Position numbers and translations under genes: made by a program. From the NCBI RefSeq assembly GCF_029784155.1, contig NC_073693.1, positions 230,259,621-230,323,620 on the forward strand: a stretch of 64,000 nt of DNA. Direction: 5' to 3'. Positions 46,739 through 56,945 of the stretch are shown here, one piece after another. Each line of letters begins with the position of its first letter. Position 1 is the first letter of the stretch. The notes under the pieces are model-generated. The model saw nothing but the letters and a program-made list of their open reading frames with translations. It was not told the DNA's origin and ran no database searches. Source of the stretch: Uranotaenia lowii (lineage: Eukaryota; Arthropoda; Insecta; Diptera; Culicidae).

Positions 46739-47145
46739 TAGATATTATTTAATTTGATTGGCATATAAGCTCAGAGAACCTCGGAGATTGAAAAAAAAAA
46801 TCGAAAATCATAGTAGCCATTTTGAATATTTCGGCATTGTAGGCCGTACAATTTTCTGGAAAGTAAAAGGTAAATGTTAAGTGCAAAGATACATCATAAT
46901 TGAAACTTGGGCTTTCGTAATTTATTAGCCCTTTTGTGCTCTTTCAAGAAACAAAGTTGCTTAGAATTTGGAATCAGTACTACAAGACTAATTTTTATGA
47001 AATAAATATTTAGATTAAATTTGTTTTAAGAAGCTGATCGTCAGTTAAAATTGGTGAAAAAGAATCGTTTTGTGATATATGCTATGTTAAATCTTAAACG
47101 AACATAAATTCTGCGCAGCAAATGTAATGAGATGCTTGATGATAT
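46739..47145 (+). other. Leader of the non-autonomous LTR element
   Basis: AT-rich, non-coding sequence between the primer site and the stem-loop array. Confidence 0.5.
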
Positions 47146-47772
47146 CTGACGCGATGAGGACTTCCGTCAGCAGAGATGAAGCCCGATGGGTTCAGAAATT
47201 TGAATCTGACGCGATGTGGACTTCCGTCAGCTGGATGATAGATAATTGATATTGCGATTTGGCGAGATGTGGACTTCCGCCTACTAAATTGGAAAGTTCA
47301 AGATTTGACGCGATGAGGACTTCCGTCAGTTGAAACATTTGGCGAGATGTGGACTTCCGCCTAGTGAGTTTGGTTGTTTGCGAATGTCTGACGAGATGAG
47401 GACTTCCGTCAGATAAAAGATATTGTAGCGATTTGGCGAGATGTGGACTTCCGCCTACTGAATTGAAAAGTTCAAGATTTGACGCGATGAGGACTTCCGT
47501 CAGTTGAAACAATTTGGCGAGATGTGGACTTCCGCCTAGTAAGTTTAGTTGTTTGCGAATATCTGACGAGATGAGGACTTCCGTCAGATAGAAGATATTG
47601 TAGCGATTTGGCGAGATGTGGACTTCCGCCTACTGAATTGAAAGGTTCAAGATTTGACGCGATGAGGACTTCCGTCAGTTGGATGCTATTGAGGCAATTT
47701 GGCGAGATGTGGACTTCCGCCTGGTGAGTTTAGTGGTTTAAGAAGGTCTGACGAGATGAGGACTTCCGTCAG
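47146..47772 (+). repeat. Array of 14 conserved 25-nt stem-loop units
   Basis: Unit starts: 47146, 47206, 47259, 47305, 47339, 47388, 47433, 47479, 47514, 47563, 47608, 47654, 47699, 47748. Type A (eight units) has arms (C/T)TGACG and CGTCAG; type B (six units) has TTGGCG and CGCCTA (CGCCTG in the unit at 47699). The loop is [CA]GATG[AT]GGACTTC in all. The arms differ between types at paired positions: A-T becomes G-C at the fourth pair, and the outer C-G pair becomes T-A or T-G. After the first two units, B and A alternate. Units 3-14 form three higher-order repeats of about 175-185 bp. Degenerate units continue to about 48080 (for example 47833, 48021). Covariation in arms with a fixed loop points to a selected RNA structure; the role is unknown. 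Confidence 0.9.
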
Positions 47773-48084
47773 TTGAAAGATATTGAAGCGATTTGACGAA
47801 CGTGCCTGGCAAGTTGAGAATATTGAAAATATCTGACGAGCTGAAGACTTCCATCTGCCAGATAAGATGTAGTAGCTTTAACGAGATGAGACTATCCCAT
47901 GTCCATGTTAGGAAGGCCGTCAGTAAAGCGATTTGCTTCTAGATGGTTTCATTGAGGATTTCAAAATACCTGCTGAAACAACTTAGCGATTTTAACGCAA
48001 TACATTCAAATATTTTGTGCCTGACGTGATCTGGACTTCCGTCTTTCGAATCCTTTAAAAGCTGATCTGAAAGGTGTGGACTTT

Positions 48085-50083
48085 GGTTTGGTTGAAAGAA
48101 AAAAAGGTACATGGACGTGATAACTGCAGCTTGTAAGACAAACGTATGTACGTAATGGATATCTATTTACTAAGAAAGTTGGAACATTGCTTGCGAACCG
48201 GTTGATACCCTTCATGGGATAGAGTACTTGGGTTTAAGTGATATGGATTTTCGTTTGATAGTTTGTGTCAAAAGGAAAGGGTATGCTAGGGGAACATCGA
48301 TCGCTTGTTGGAAGGGATAATTATGGCCGTGCTTTTGAGCCCTGCGAATTTAAACGTACCTTTGTCAGATATGAGTATTGTCAAGTTGATAATCGGCAGG
48401 ATAAGGTTTGTAGAAGGCTCCCTTATCAATATTGGAAGCGTTTCTACTAAATGACACGATTCGGTAAAGTACTACTTTAGTTTGATTGTGTCTGACGAGT
48501 ATTTAAATGTTCTTATCGAATAACAATTCTATTTGCGCCGGATGCTAAGAACTGCACCATCCCCAAAACGTTTAGCTTTTTCATCGAGTATTGCGGTTTA
48601 GTGTGAGGGGAGGCTAAAGGTGGTACGTAAAGATTACAGTTCAACGTCTGATTGTAGGATTTAAAACATGTTTTCGCGAATTTTTATGTTAGATGATGAA
48701 TCACTCACCTCTTTTGTTAAACATCGACAACGATAAAGGAAAGCGATTAGTATCACAAAATAGTTTAATAAGACTTAATGATAAGTTTAAATTCAATGTA
48801 ACCTTCGTTAAACTATTTCCAAAGCTTGATATGTCGCGCGTTTTTTATTTTGAAACAGCTACTGATGAAAATGAATGCCAGAAGAAAGAAACGATAGACA
48901 CAGACAAATGACTAATCCCTTCGATAATTTATAGGAAATTCTGTAACGAATAGCAAGAATCTTTGGATGCGATCGCACTTGATTTAGTAATCGTGCTAGA
49001 AGAGATTATTTTTCGGGATAGAAGTTAAATTTTGAGTTATGAGGTTGGTTTCCATTGGCGGAGGAAACCCTCCAGTACAGTAAAACCAAATAATTAGAAC
49101 AAATGCCTAATAATCTGAATATCCAGGCTGCTCAGTAAATCAGCAAAAACATTTGGGAAACAATTACAAAATATTGGAAAAAGCCGAGCACCCAAGACGT
49201 CTCGATTGACGCCAGTTCGTTCTTAATTTTATCCTTTTAATAGCTGTACGCAGCTGAAAAAAACAAGTTCACTCGGACACCAAATCAATAAATAGTTAGT
49301 TATCGGTGTATCTACAGGCTAGTATAGACAGTCAGGCAGCAGTATCGAATGGTGAAAACTACGCTTTAAGTACATGGAGTAAAGGTACCTGATTAAGGAA
49401 ACCTAACTACTATCAAGCTAGTCGGACTCAGGCAATTGTTTAAACGACCGTCAATTCTGTTGTTGGTTCAACGCGAAGTGTAGGTTGTTCCATTGGCTTT
49501 AAAAGGAACAGCATCCCGACCATCTAGTTTAGACCTCCATTAATCTACAAACTTCGACGGCACGAATCAGACTGCTTTTCCCAGTATTATCAGGTCATCC
49601 TTAAGTTGTTCGCGTTAACCATTTTGATGAATTGATTTTCGGATCCAGGTAGTAATTTGTTGTATTTCCCGGGACCGAATTTCCTGCGCCTCTCTTTCGG
49701 TTTGCTGCATGCACATTGTAGCGAATGATTCCGAACAAGGATGAGCCGAATTCTGTCGTCCTAACGAGTCTCTGGATTTCTTTTGGTTCTCAAGAGATCG
49801 CGATTTCTATCTACAATTTTGAAGTAATCTCCGTTGTTTACATTTTTCACTTTGACATTCGACACGCTTATAATTATTTCCACACGAACTAAAACTTTTC
49901 AACCATATGAACTTTATTTAGTGTTAACCGAGCTGAATATGTTTAGTTACCAAATCGAGACTCACATTTGAGAAGAACATATGTATGTTGGGGTGCTAAT
50001 TTGAAACAAGTATACTATTCTTTTGTGTAGAAAATAACTGAAATTTAATGGAAAAAAATCATAGATATTGATTTTTTTTATTT
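48085..50083 (+). other. Distal interior of the non-autonomous LTR element
   Basis: No recognisable gag, pol or env remnant. Short frames (for example 48693-48911) have no known motif. Confidence 0.5.
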
Positions 50084-50097
50084 GAGTGGAAGGAGGA
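50084..50097 (+). other. Polypurine tract of the non-autonomous LTR element
   Basis: GAGTGGAAGGAGGA directly before the 3' LTR; all but one base is a purine. Confidence 0.7.
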
Positions 50098-50380
50098 TGT
50101 GTGGCGCTATATTTCATAGTCCTTCAATATTGGCAGTTAAGTTGGGCAATTACACTTTAATCCCACATCGTCATTGGCTATCCCCTCGTATGTCAACAGG
50201 CAGCCTTTCTCGTTATCCTCTTCCATCGTCATCCACGCAACCGACCTCTCGCTCACGCTTCACAGCAAGCACGACGCTCGACGCACAGGTTGGATCTCAG
50301 GAACAGCGGCGACCGGAACATCGGAACAGATAACAAGGTATGACCCCCTAAGCCACCTCTTGGCCGGACTGGACCGCACA
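50098..50380 (+). repeat. 3' LTR of the 46442-50380 element
   Basis: 283-bp copy of 46442-46724 with one noticed substitution. Confidence 0.88.
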
Positions 50381-50385
50381 CTTTA

Positions 50386-52204
50386 GATATGTAAAAATTC
50401 TACGAGCAGGAGAAAACATCAACATTTAAATTTGTGTGTAACTGCATGGGTTAAAATTGATGGAATTTTCAATGAAATTTGTTTCCACAATGTTTTGTAA
50501 AAATACGGGCACTCGTTGTTGAAGGATGAGCAATCGATATCATGTTTCAAATTTTGAATAAGATGCCGAAAAAAGAGATCATCCGTTCAAACAGTTTGAA
50601 GGGGTTTGAAATATTTACGTTGTCATTAAACGGATCAAGACAAAAATACTAGTTAATAAGGGGGTTTTCTACGACGGTTATTTAGACTCAGATTTCAAAT
50701 TTTGTAGAAACGGGTTTCAAAAGTTGCGATAATCAGCATCGGATCGAAAATTCATTCCCGGGAGTTTTTTTTGGGACCGGTTATTAATCCTTGAATTCAT
50801 ATTTTGTACTAGACGACCGAAAAAAGGGATCATCAATATTAAACGTTCAAAATTTTTGTATGACTAACTTGGATAAATGTTATCCAATTAGAATTGTGAA
50901 AATGCTTTTGAAAATAATAATCAAATACAAACTTTTCAAAATTGAAAGCCAAACGGAGTTCGTATTAGCTTTAAAACCCTTTATGTCAATTGAATTTATT
51001 GTTTATCAGTGCGAAAAGACATACCCCTGTTAAACAGCTAATAACTTTTTTTCCTTATAAGATACGAAGTTACGGTCTTGGAAATAGTAGTTCAGCGGAA
51101 AATTTTCCTTAGGAATTTTATAAATTGGCAAAAAAACCATCATCTGGCTCGGTTCCATAGACGAAACAAAAATGACGTTGATTTTTCAGTACAAAATATT
51201 CAATTTTCCCATACAAACCTAAAAGTTCAAATTTACTCATGTAAACGTTACTTAAAAATTTTGCAAAAAATCATGGATGAGTTTTGGACCAAGACGAAGC
51301 TTTTAAGACCCCAGGGTTTGAGAAATTCCAGAATGACCCCAAATCGACTCAGTCTACTAGATCATACAAGGTAAAATAAATACATTATTATGTGCACTAA
51401 ATTAATTTTAAAAAATACAGCCATTCAATTATTTGATTAAGGGAAAGATAAACGATTGTTGTATAATTTTGCTCTGAATAACTGACGAGTAAAAACTAGA
51501 CTACCGAACAGTGAAAAGCTCTTCAATTGTGCAATCCATCAAGTTGATTGACCTTATTCGAAAATAACCGTTCCACCTGACATTGAAATGCATCAGCCAC
51601 TGCCAATCATGAATGGGTAATGAAAGTAATAAAAAAACCCCTCGAATAAGTACAAACGCGAATCGATCACGAATGGGTGCATCGCTGCGATCAACCTACC
51701 CACATGGCGAGTTTTATTGTTCAATTTATTTTAAGATCGGTGCCACTCTCTGAGAAACTACGAGATAGGAAAAAGCGAACACGAACGAATAAACAACAAA
51801 TCCCTCGGTCAGCTTAACAATTTTCGCGATTGCCAATTTCGAGAGATCCTCCCTCCTGCGCTTGTGATGGAGCATTTCGTGAATTATGAATTAAACCACA
51901 AGTGCCCGCACCCTTCAAACGTGCCAGCATGCAGTCAGTATTGGAGATAGAGTAACGAATCAAAAAAATTACTTATCCGAACACATGTTTCACATGCAAA
52001 CGCTTACGGAAAACGTAATCGTGCCTGGCACACAATCGCACTTGCAAGTGTTGTTAACCTTTTCGCGGTTTTGTAACGGGGCGTCATGCAGTTTCTTGGG
52101 TTACGTCTTCATTGCTTTTATTTCGAGACTATTTAAGACTTCGATTACCGGAAAATTGATATTTCAAATTATTACTCCAAATTACACAGTATCACAGTAT
52201 CAAT
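50386..52204. other. No gene seen
   Basis: AT-rich sequence with only short frames lacking known motifs. Confidence 0.45.
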
Positions 52205-52480
52205 TTCAAGGATCAGGGTCAGGTTCTGGATCTGGAACTGGATCAGAATCATCATCAGAATAAGTATCAGGGTTAAAATAAGAATCAAACCTAGAATCGG
52301 GATATGTATTAAAATCTTAATCTGTACTAGAACTAAGTTCCGGTATCAAGGACCAAGATTTTGATCAGTATATGAGTTTTATATGGATCTTGATTTTAGT
52401 AATGGCCTGATCTTATTCCTGACCTGTGACAGAAATAAGATCAACATCAAGATCAAGAACAAGATCGATTTCATTATTAA
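52205..52480. repeat. Degenerate (GGATCA)n-like simple repeat
   Basis: Hexamer-like units GGATCAGGGTCAGG, TCTGGAACTGGATC and later AAGATCAACATCAAGATC recur with heavy decay. Confidence 0.6.
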
Positions 52481-52849
52481 TTTTGAATATTATTAATTTT
52501 GAAATAATCCCAAGCAACCAAAAGTCTCGTTATCAATGTGCTGAAAATCGTTTTATTCAGCCAAAAATTTAACTTCTTAATGAAACTTTGAAGTTCCAAT
52601 ACAGATTTGAATGGCCTTCTGTTCAGCCCACAAGTAAACGTTTAATCAGCAAAAACAAAACAGCCCATGTGGTGCTGCCGGTTTCTCGGCATCCATCTTT
52701 ATTCCTCCTATCACCTCAATTAATCTTACTTGATTGCTTTGTTTTTAACTTTGTTCGATACATGCCGACACGCACCCCAGTTCTGCCACACAATTGTTTA
52801 ATTCACTTACTCAAGCAATCAAACAACCTAATGAAAAAAATTAGTCATG

Positions 52850-52912
52850 ATACCAGATTTGAACCGCGACCCTCCGAGATGGTAGCCAAACACGCTGCCA
52901 CGACGCCACACC
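52850..52912 (-). repeat. tRNA-derived (SINE-like) segment
   Basis: On the minus strand GTGGCAGCGTG resembles an A-box and GGTTCAAATCT a B-box, about 40 nt apart, with tRNA-like spacing. No convincing acceptor stem closes it, so a SINE head or tRNA relic is more likely than a working tRNA. Confidence 0.45.
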
Positions 52913-53307
52913 TACCGGCAGCTAAAATTCGAAGTGGTAATAAACTTTCCTAGAATACCCGCAAGGGCAGCCAGTGGCCAGCAGCAAAGGCACATGTTGA
53001 TTATTACTCAGAAACATTACTAAACGGCATATAAATAAAACATCCGTTAAAATAATATCGGTTTAAAAAATTTAAATTCCATTTTTACAACTGTTAAGCA
53101 TAAAGTTATACAAATTCTTGAGTTAATCTTGACATTTAATTAATAAATTGCTTCAACTGGCTTCCAATGTATGATAAATTCGTGGCATTTAAATACAGTT
53201 GGACGAAATTTTTAAGCTATTTAAGGAACTTCTTGGAACTTAAAGTCCACAGAAGGCCATTTAAGACCTTATTTGTAACTTTTATACTGTGTGGATGCGA
53301 TTGACAT
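52913..53307. other. Left part of a duplicated ~400-bp unit
   Basis: 53090-53303 resembles 56570-56780 (AAGCATAAA.TTATACAA, ATTTAATTAAT.AATTGC.TCAACTG, AAATACAGTTG.ACGA). It is interrupted at 53308 by the foldback element and resumes at 56376. No gene. Confidence 0.55.
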
Positions 53308-56300
53308 CCCAAGTAACACAGATTCAGCCAACTAGCATTTCGATGTTTTATTATGGTTTTATTATGGCTTTTTTTTGTGCAGCTCGTATTATGACGGTTT
53401 TATTATGGTCATGCAAAATGCTTATATTCTTGAATCGATCATCTGTTTTCAGATAGTTTTGAAAACTCTCATAAATCTTCCATTAAACATACTGTTTTAG
53501 TTATTTAGAAAGAGTTAGGAATGCTACGTTTAAACTATAATAAAACACAAACTTAGAAGTTTGCTCCAAGCTTTTTTTTGCATGTTCTATAATAGCACTC
53601 AGTGCCTGATTATTAAACCGCCATAAAACTTAGTGACAGTTCTCGATCAAGGCGTCAAAACAGGACACGCTCAGATTAGATAGCACATATTTGAATAGGA
53701 ATTCCCATTTTTACACATTTTTGATAAGTTCTGTGTGTTGATTTTGAGTTGAAATAATAAAAAATTATAAAAATCTATGAAAACTTCGAATTACCGGAAG
53801 TGGAATGAAACTCTACAATATGAGTATTGAGTGAAAGGGTTCAAATAGGAGGAACAAAATTTGTTGCTTGACGCCATCATTAATACAAGATGGCGGCTTC
53901 CGCTTTTATTTTCAAAGTTGTAAATAACTGAAAATATCATGAAACCTTTTTAATATTGTTATTCGGAGAAAGTAATAAACGAGTAGAAGTCGAATTTCGT
54001 TGTCCGTCGCCATCTTAAATTCCAAGATGGCGGCTACCACTCAACTTGAAAATACTGTATATGACTGGAAATTGCATAAAACCCTTACAATATGGGTATA
54101 AGTTGAAAGAGATCAAACGGTAGAAGTAAAATTTCGTTGTCTGACGCCATCTTAAAATCCAAGATGGCGGCTTCCGCTGCACTTTGAAATGTAGAAAATG
54201 ACTAAAAATGATATGAAACCCAAACAATATTGGTATTGGGTAAAAGGGCTATACGAGTAGAAGTCGAATTTCGCTATCTGACGCCATCTTGAAATCCAAG
54301 ATGGCGGCTTACGATAAACTTTTAAAATGCTATAAATCATTGAATATCGCATGAAACCTTCAAAATATGGATATTTTTGAATTGGGATAAGCTATAAGAA
54401 GTTAATTTTTGCTTTTTGGCGCTATATTGAAATCCAAGATGGTGGCTTCAGCAGAACTCAAAAATACTGTAAATGAATGAAAAAGGTATGAAACCCCCAA
54501 AATATATTGTATTCGATAATAAGGCTAAACGATAGAAGTCGAATATCTTATTTCGCGTTTCTCTGAAATGCTTTAAGTGTTGCCCTTTCACCCAATACCC
54601 CAATTCAAGATGGCGTTTGATAGCAAACTTCGACTTCTACTCGTTTGGCCCTTTAATCCAATACCCATATTGTAGGAGCTTCATGCTATTTTTAGTAATT
54701 AACAACATTTTCAAATTCAGTGGAAGCCGCCATCTTGGATTTCGAGATGCACTTGATTGCGAAATTTTACTTTTCTAGTTAAGCCCTTTAGCCAATACCC
54801 ATATTGTGGGGGTTTCTTGCAATTTTTAGTTAATCCTGCATTTTAAGGTTCAGCGAAAGTCACCATCTTGGATTTCAAGATGGCGTCTGATAGAGAAATT
54901 CCTCTTAAACTGGTTAATCCATTTTAGCCAATGACCATATTGTGGGAATTTCAAGTGACTTTCAGTGATTTCAATCATTTTAATGATCAGTGGAAGCCGC
55001 CATCTTGGATTTCAAGATGACGCCTGATATCGAAATTTGTATTCTACTCGTTGATCCTTTTCAATTTATATCCATATTGTGGGAGTTTCATGTGATTTTC
55101 AGTGCTAAACAGCATTTTAAAGTTCAGTGGAAGCCGCCATCTTGGATTTCAAGATGACGTCCGATAGCAAAATACGACTTCTAGTTTAGCCCTTTCTCCA
55201 AATACCAATATTGTGGGTCTTTCATGCGATTTCCAGTGATTACCAGCATTTCAAAGTTTATCGGAACCCACCATCTTGGATTTCAAGATGGCGTCGGAAA
55301 GAAAAAAAATCGACTTCTTCTAGTTTAGCCCGTTCACCTAATACCCGTATAGAGGTGGTTTAATGCGACTTTTTGTCATTTACAGCATTAAAAGATGAGC
55401 GGATGCCGCCATCTTGAATTTCAAAATGGCGTCTCAAAGCGAAATTCGACTTCTACTCGTTGAGCCCTTTCACTCAATACCCATATTGTTGGGGTTTCAT
55501 GCGATTTAAAGTCATTTACAACATTTTAAAGTTCAGCAGAAGCCGCCATCTTGGATTTCAAGATAGCGTCAGACAACGAAATTTGACTTCAACTCATGAT
55601 TTATTCCACGGGTCATTCACAACCAATCCCTATTTATTAAAAAAGTCTGTCCTCATTTACTTTACTAATGATTAACAACTCAGAAATGAGGAACTCATCC
55701 TAAGCGTGTAATTGGTTGGCTTGCGAGAGAAACGTCAAATCGTAGCTTTTTTTGGGGTCATCATTAAACCATAATAAAACTATGAATTGACTCACGCCAT
55801 GTTGGTTGCAAAATCGAAGGGCACAAAATGACGCCATGTTGATGGATTCACAATGCAAGCATTGAAAAATATTTTTTCAGACCTTTTTCCATGAATTCCA
55901 TCATGATTGACCATCAGATTTGACGAGGCGCATTTATTTTAAGATACTATTTCATATACATTTTACCTAAAATCTTGACTGGCAGTAGAAAAGAAGCTCA
56001 ATATATGGTTAAAACAATGGATTTTTAGCTATTAATTTTACCAAATCATATCTGAATAATGCAATCATCATTCATCAACCATTATGGTTGCTGGAAAAAA
56101 TAAAAAAAAAAACTCCGAGAACTGACAGAACCGAAAAAAACAAAAAATTCTAGCATGTTTTATAATAGCTTTTTAAAAGCTTTGGTGACCAACATTTATG
56201 ACCAACAATTATATGTCTTAATGACGTTTCTAGGGTAGGGCCAAATAGCCTGATTTTGGCTTTATTAGAGTCCAGGTGATGTTATAGAATGCGCTTTAGC

Positions 56301-56373
56301 TTTTTATGAAGATTAATGCGATAGTCCAAACGATATTTTGCTGACCATAATAAAGCTAAAATTGTTACTTGGG
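53308..56373. mobile_element. 3.07-kb foldback element with inverted satellite-like arrays
   Basis: Ends CCCAAGTAACA and its complement are flanked by AT on both sides. TTTATTATGG-type motifs recur inside both ends. The core is an array of about 136-bp units, five in one orientation then about eight inverted. No coding frame. Comparison with the paralogous unit at 56567-56945 suggests insertion between GATTGACAT and GTCACAA. Confidence 0.72.
53880..55570. repeat. Tandem ~136-bp units, left half forward, right half inverted
   Basis: AAGATGGCGGCTTCC-like motifs occur near 53888, 54025, 54161, 54297 and 54435 (spacing 136-138). The inverted form (GCCGCCATCTTGGATTTC) occurs near 54744, 54868, 55000, 55135, 55270, 55408 and 55548. 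Most units contain the small palindrome GCCATCTTG...CAAGATGGC. The orientation switches near 54560-54600. Confidence 0.85.
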
Positions 56374-56566
56374 ATGTCACAAAAAGGCATTTTGAGGAAC
56401 TTTTTGGAACTTCAAGTTCATAGAAGGCTATTTGAGGAACTTTTTGTAACTTTCATACTCACATTCGAAAAAAATCGATACCAATTTCCTTCGGAACTCT
56501 TGTTCAGCGAAATTCGGACTTTGAAGGCTTGAGTATAAGTAGATCTGGGACTTTTGGTTGCTTGGG

Positions 56567-56945
56567 ATGTTTATAACTGTAAAGCATAAAATTATACAAG
56601 CTTATCTTGATATTTAATTAATGAATTGCGTCAACTGAATTTGAATGTGTGATAAATTTGTTGTGTGTAAATACAGTTGAACGACGAATTTTTTAAGTCA
56701 AAATATTGAGACCTAATTCGTAACTTTTTTGTAAATTCAAGTCCATTTGAGGCTCTATTTACAACTTTAATACTGTGTGATGAGATTGCCGGGTCACAAT
56801 ATGGCTATTTAAGGAACCTTTTATAACTTTCAAGCTCACATTCGAGAAAATTCAATATCAATTCCCTTTGGAACCTTTGTTCAGCAAAATTCGAACTTTG
56901 GAGGCACGAATTTGAGTAGATATGGGACTTTTGGTTGCTTGAGAT
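56567..56945. repeat. Second copy of the ~400-bp unit (paralogous empty site)
   Basis: Parallels 53090-53303 joined to 56376-56566 and ends in GGGACTTTTGGTTGCTTGAG. It lacks the foldback insertion, so it shows the likely pre-insertion arrangement. Confidence 0.6.

Larger units (their letters stand above)
46442..50380 (+). mobile_element. Non-autonomous LTR retrotransposon with internal stem-loop array
   Basis: Two 283-bp LTRs (TGTGTGG...CCGCACA) differ at one base that I noticed (near 46535). An exact 5-bp duplication CTTTA flanks the element at 46437-46441 and 50381-50385. A primer site TGGCGATCCTGC begins two bases after the left LTR, and a purine tract GAGTGGAAGGAGGA touches the right LTR. 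The 3.37-kb interior has no gag or pol remnant I can recognise. Mobility would therefore depend on proteins from another element. The interior's main feature is the stem-loop array at 47146-47772. Orientation is set by primer site and purine tract. Confidence 0.88.
52509..56566. mobile_element. Possible larger MITE-like element with CCCAAGCAACCAAAAG ends
   Basis: CCCAAGCAACCAAAAGTC at 52509 and its near-complement GACTTTTGGTTGCTTGGG ending at 56566 are inverted, each flanked by AT. They enclose the foldback element at 53308-56373. A related, slightly decayed end (TTTTGGTTGCTTGAG) occurs at 56944. Whether the two ends belong to a single insertion is uncertain. Confidence 0.4.

Noticed and set aside
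47192..47512. 106-codon minus-strand frame with repeated LTEVLIASNLEL
   Set aside because: It is a by-product of the stem-loop array; the ~175-bp period and variable spacing do not preserve the frame.
47146..47772. CRISPR array
   Set aside because: Repeats are regularly spaced, but the intervening sequences are themselves repeated in a ~175-bp pattern, two repeat types alternate, and the context is an insect LTR element.
47146..47772. Hammerhead ribozymes (retrozyme-like element)
   Set aside because: The CTGACGAG motif recalls the hammerhead CUGAUGAG, but there is no GAAA core or matching three-helix layout in the units or in the 283-bp LTR.
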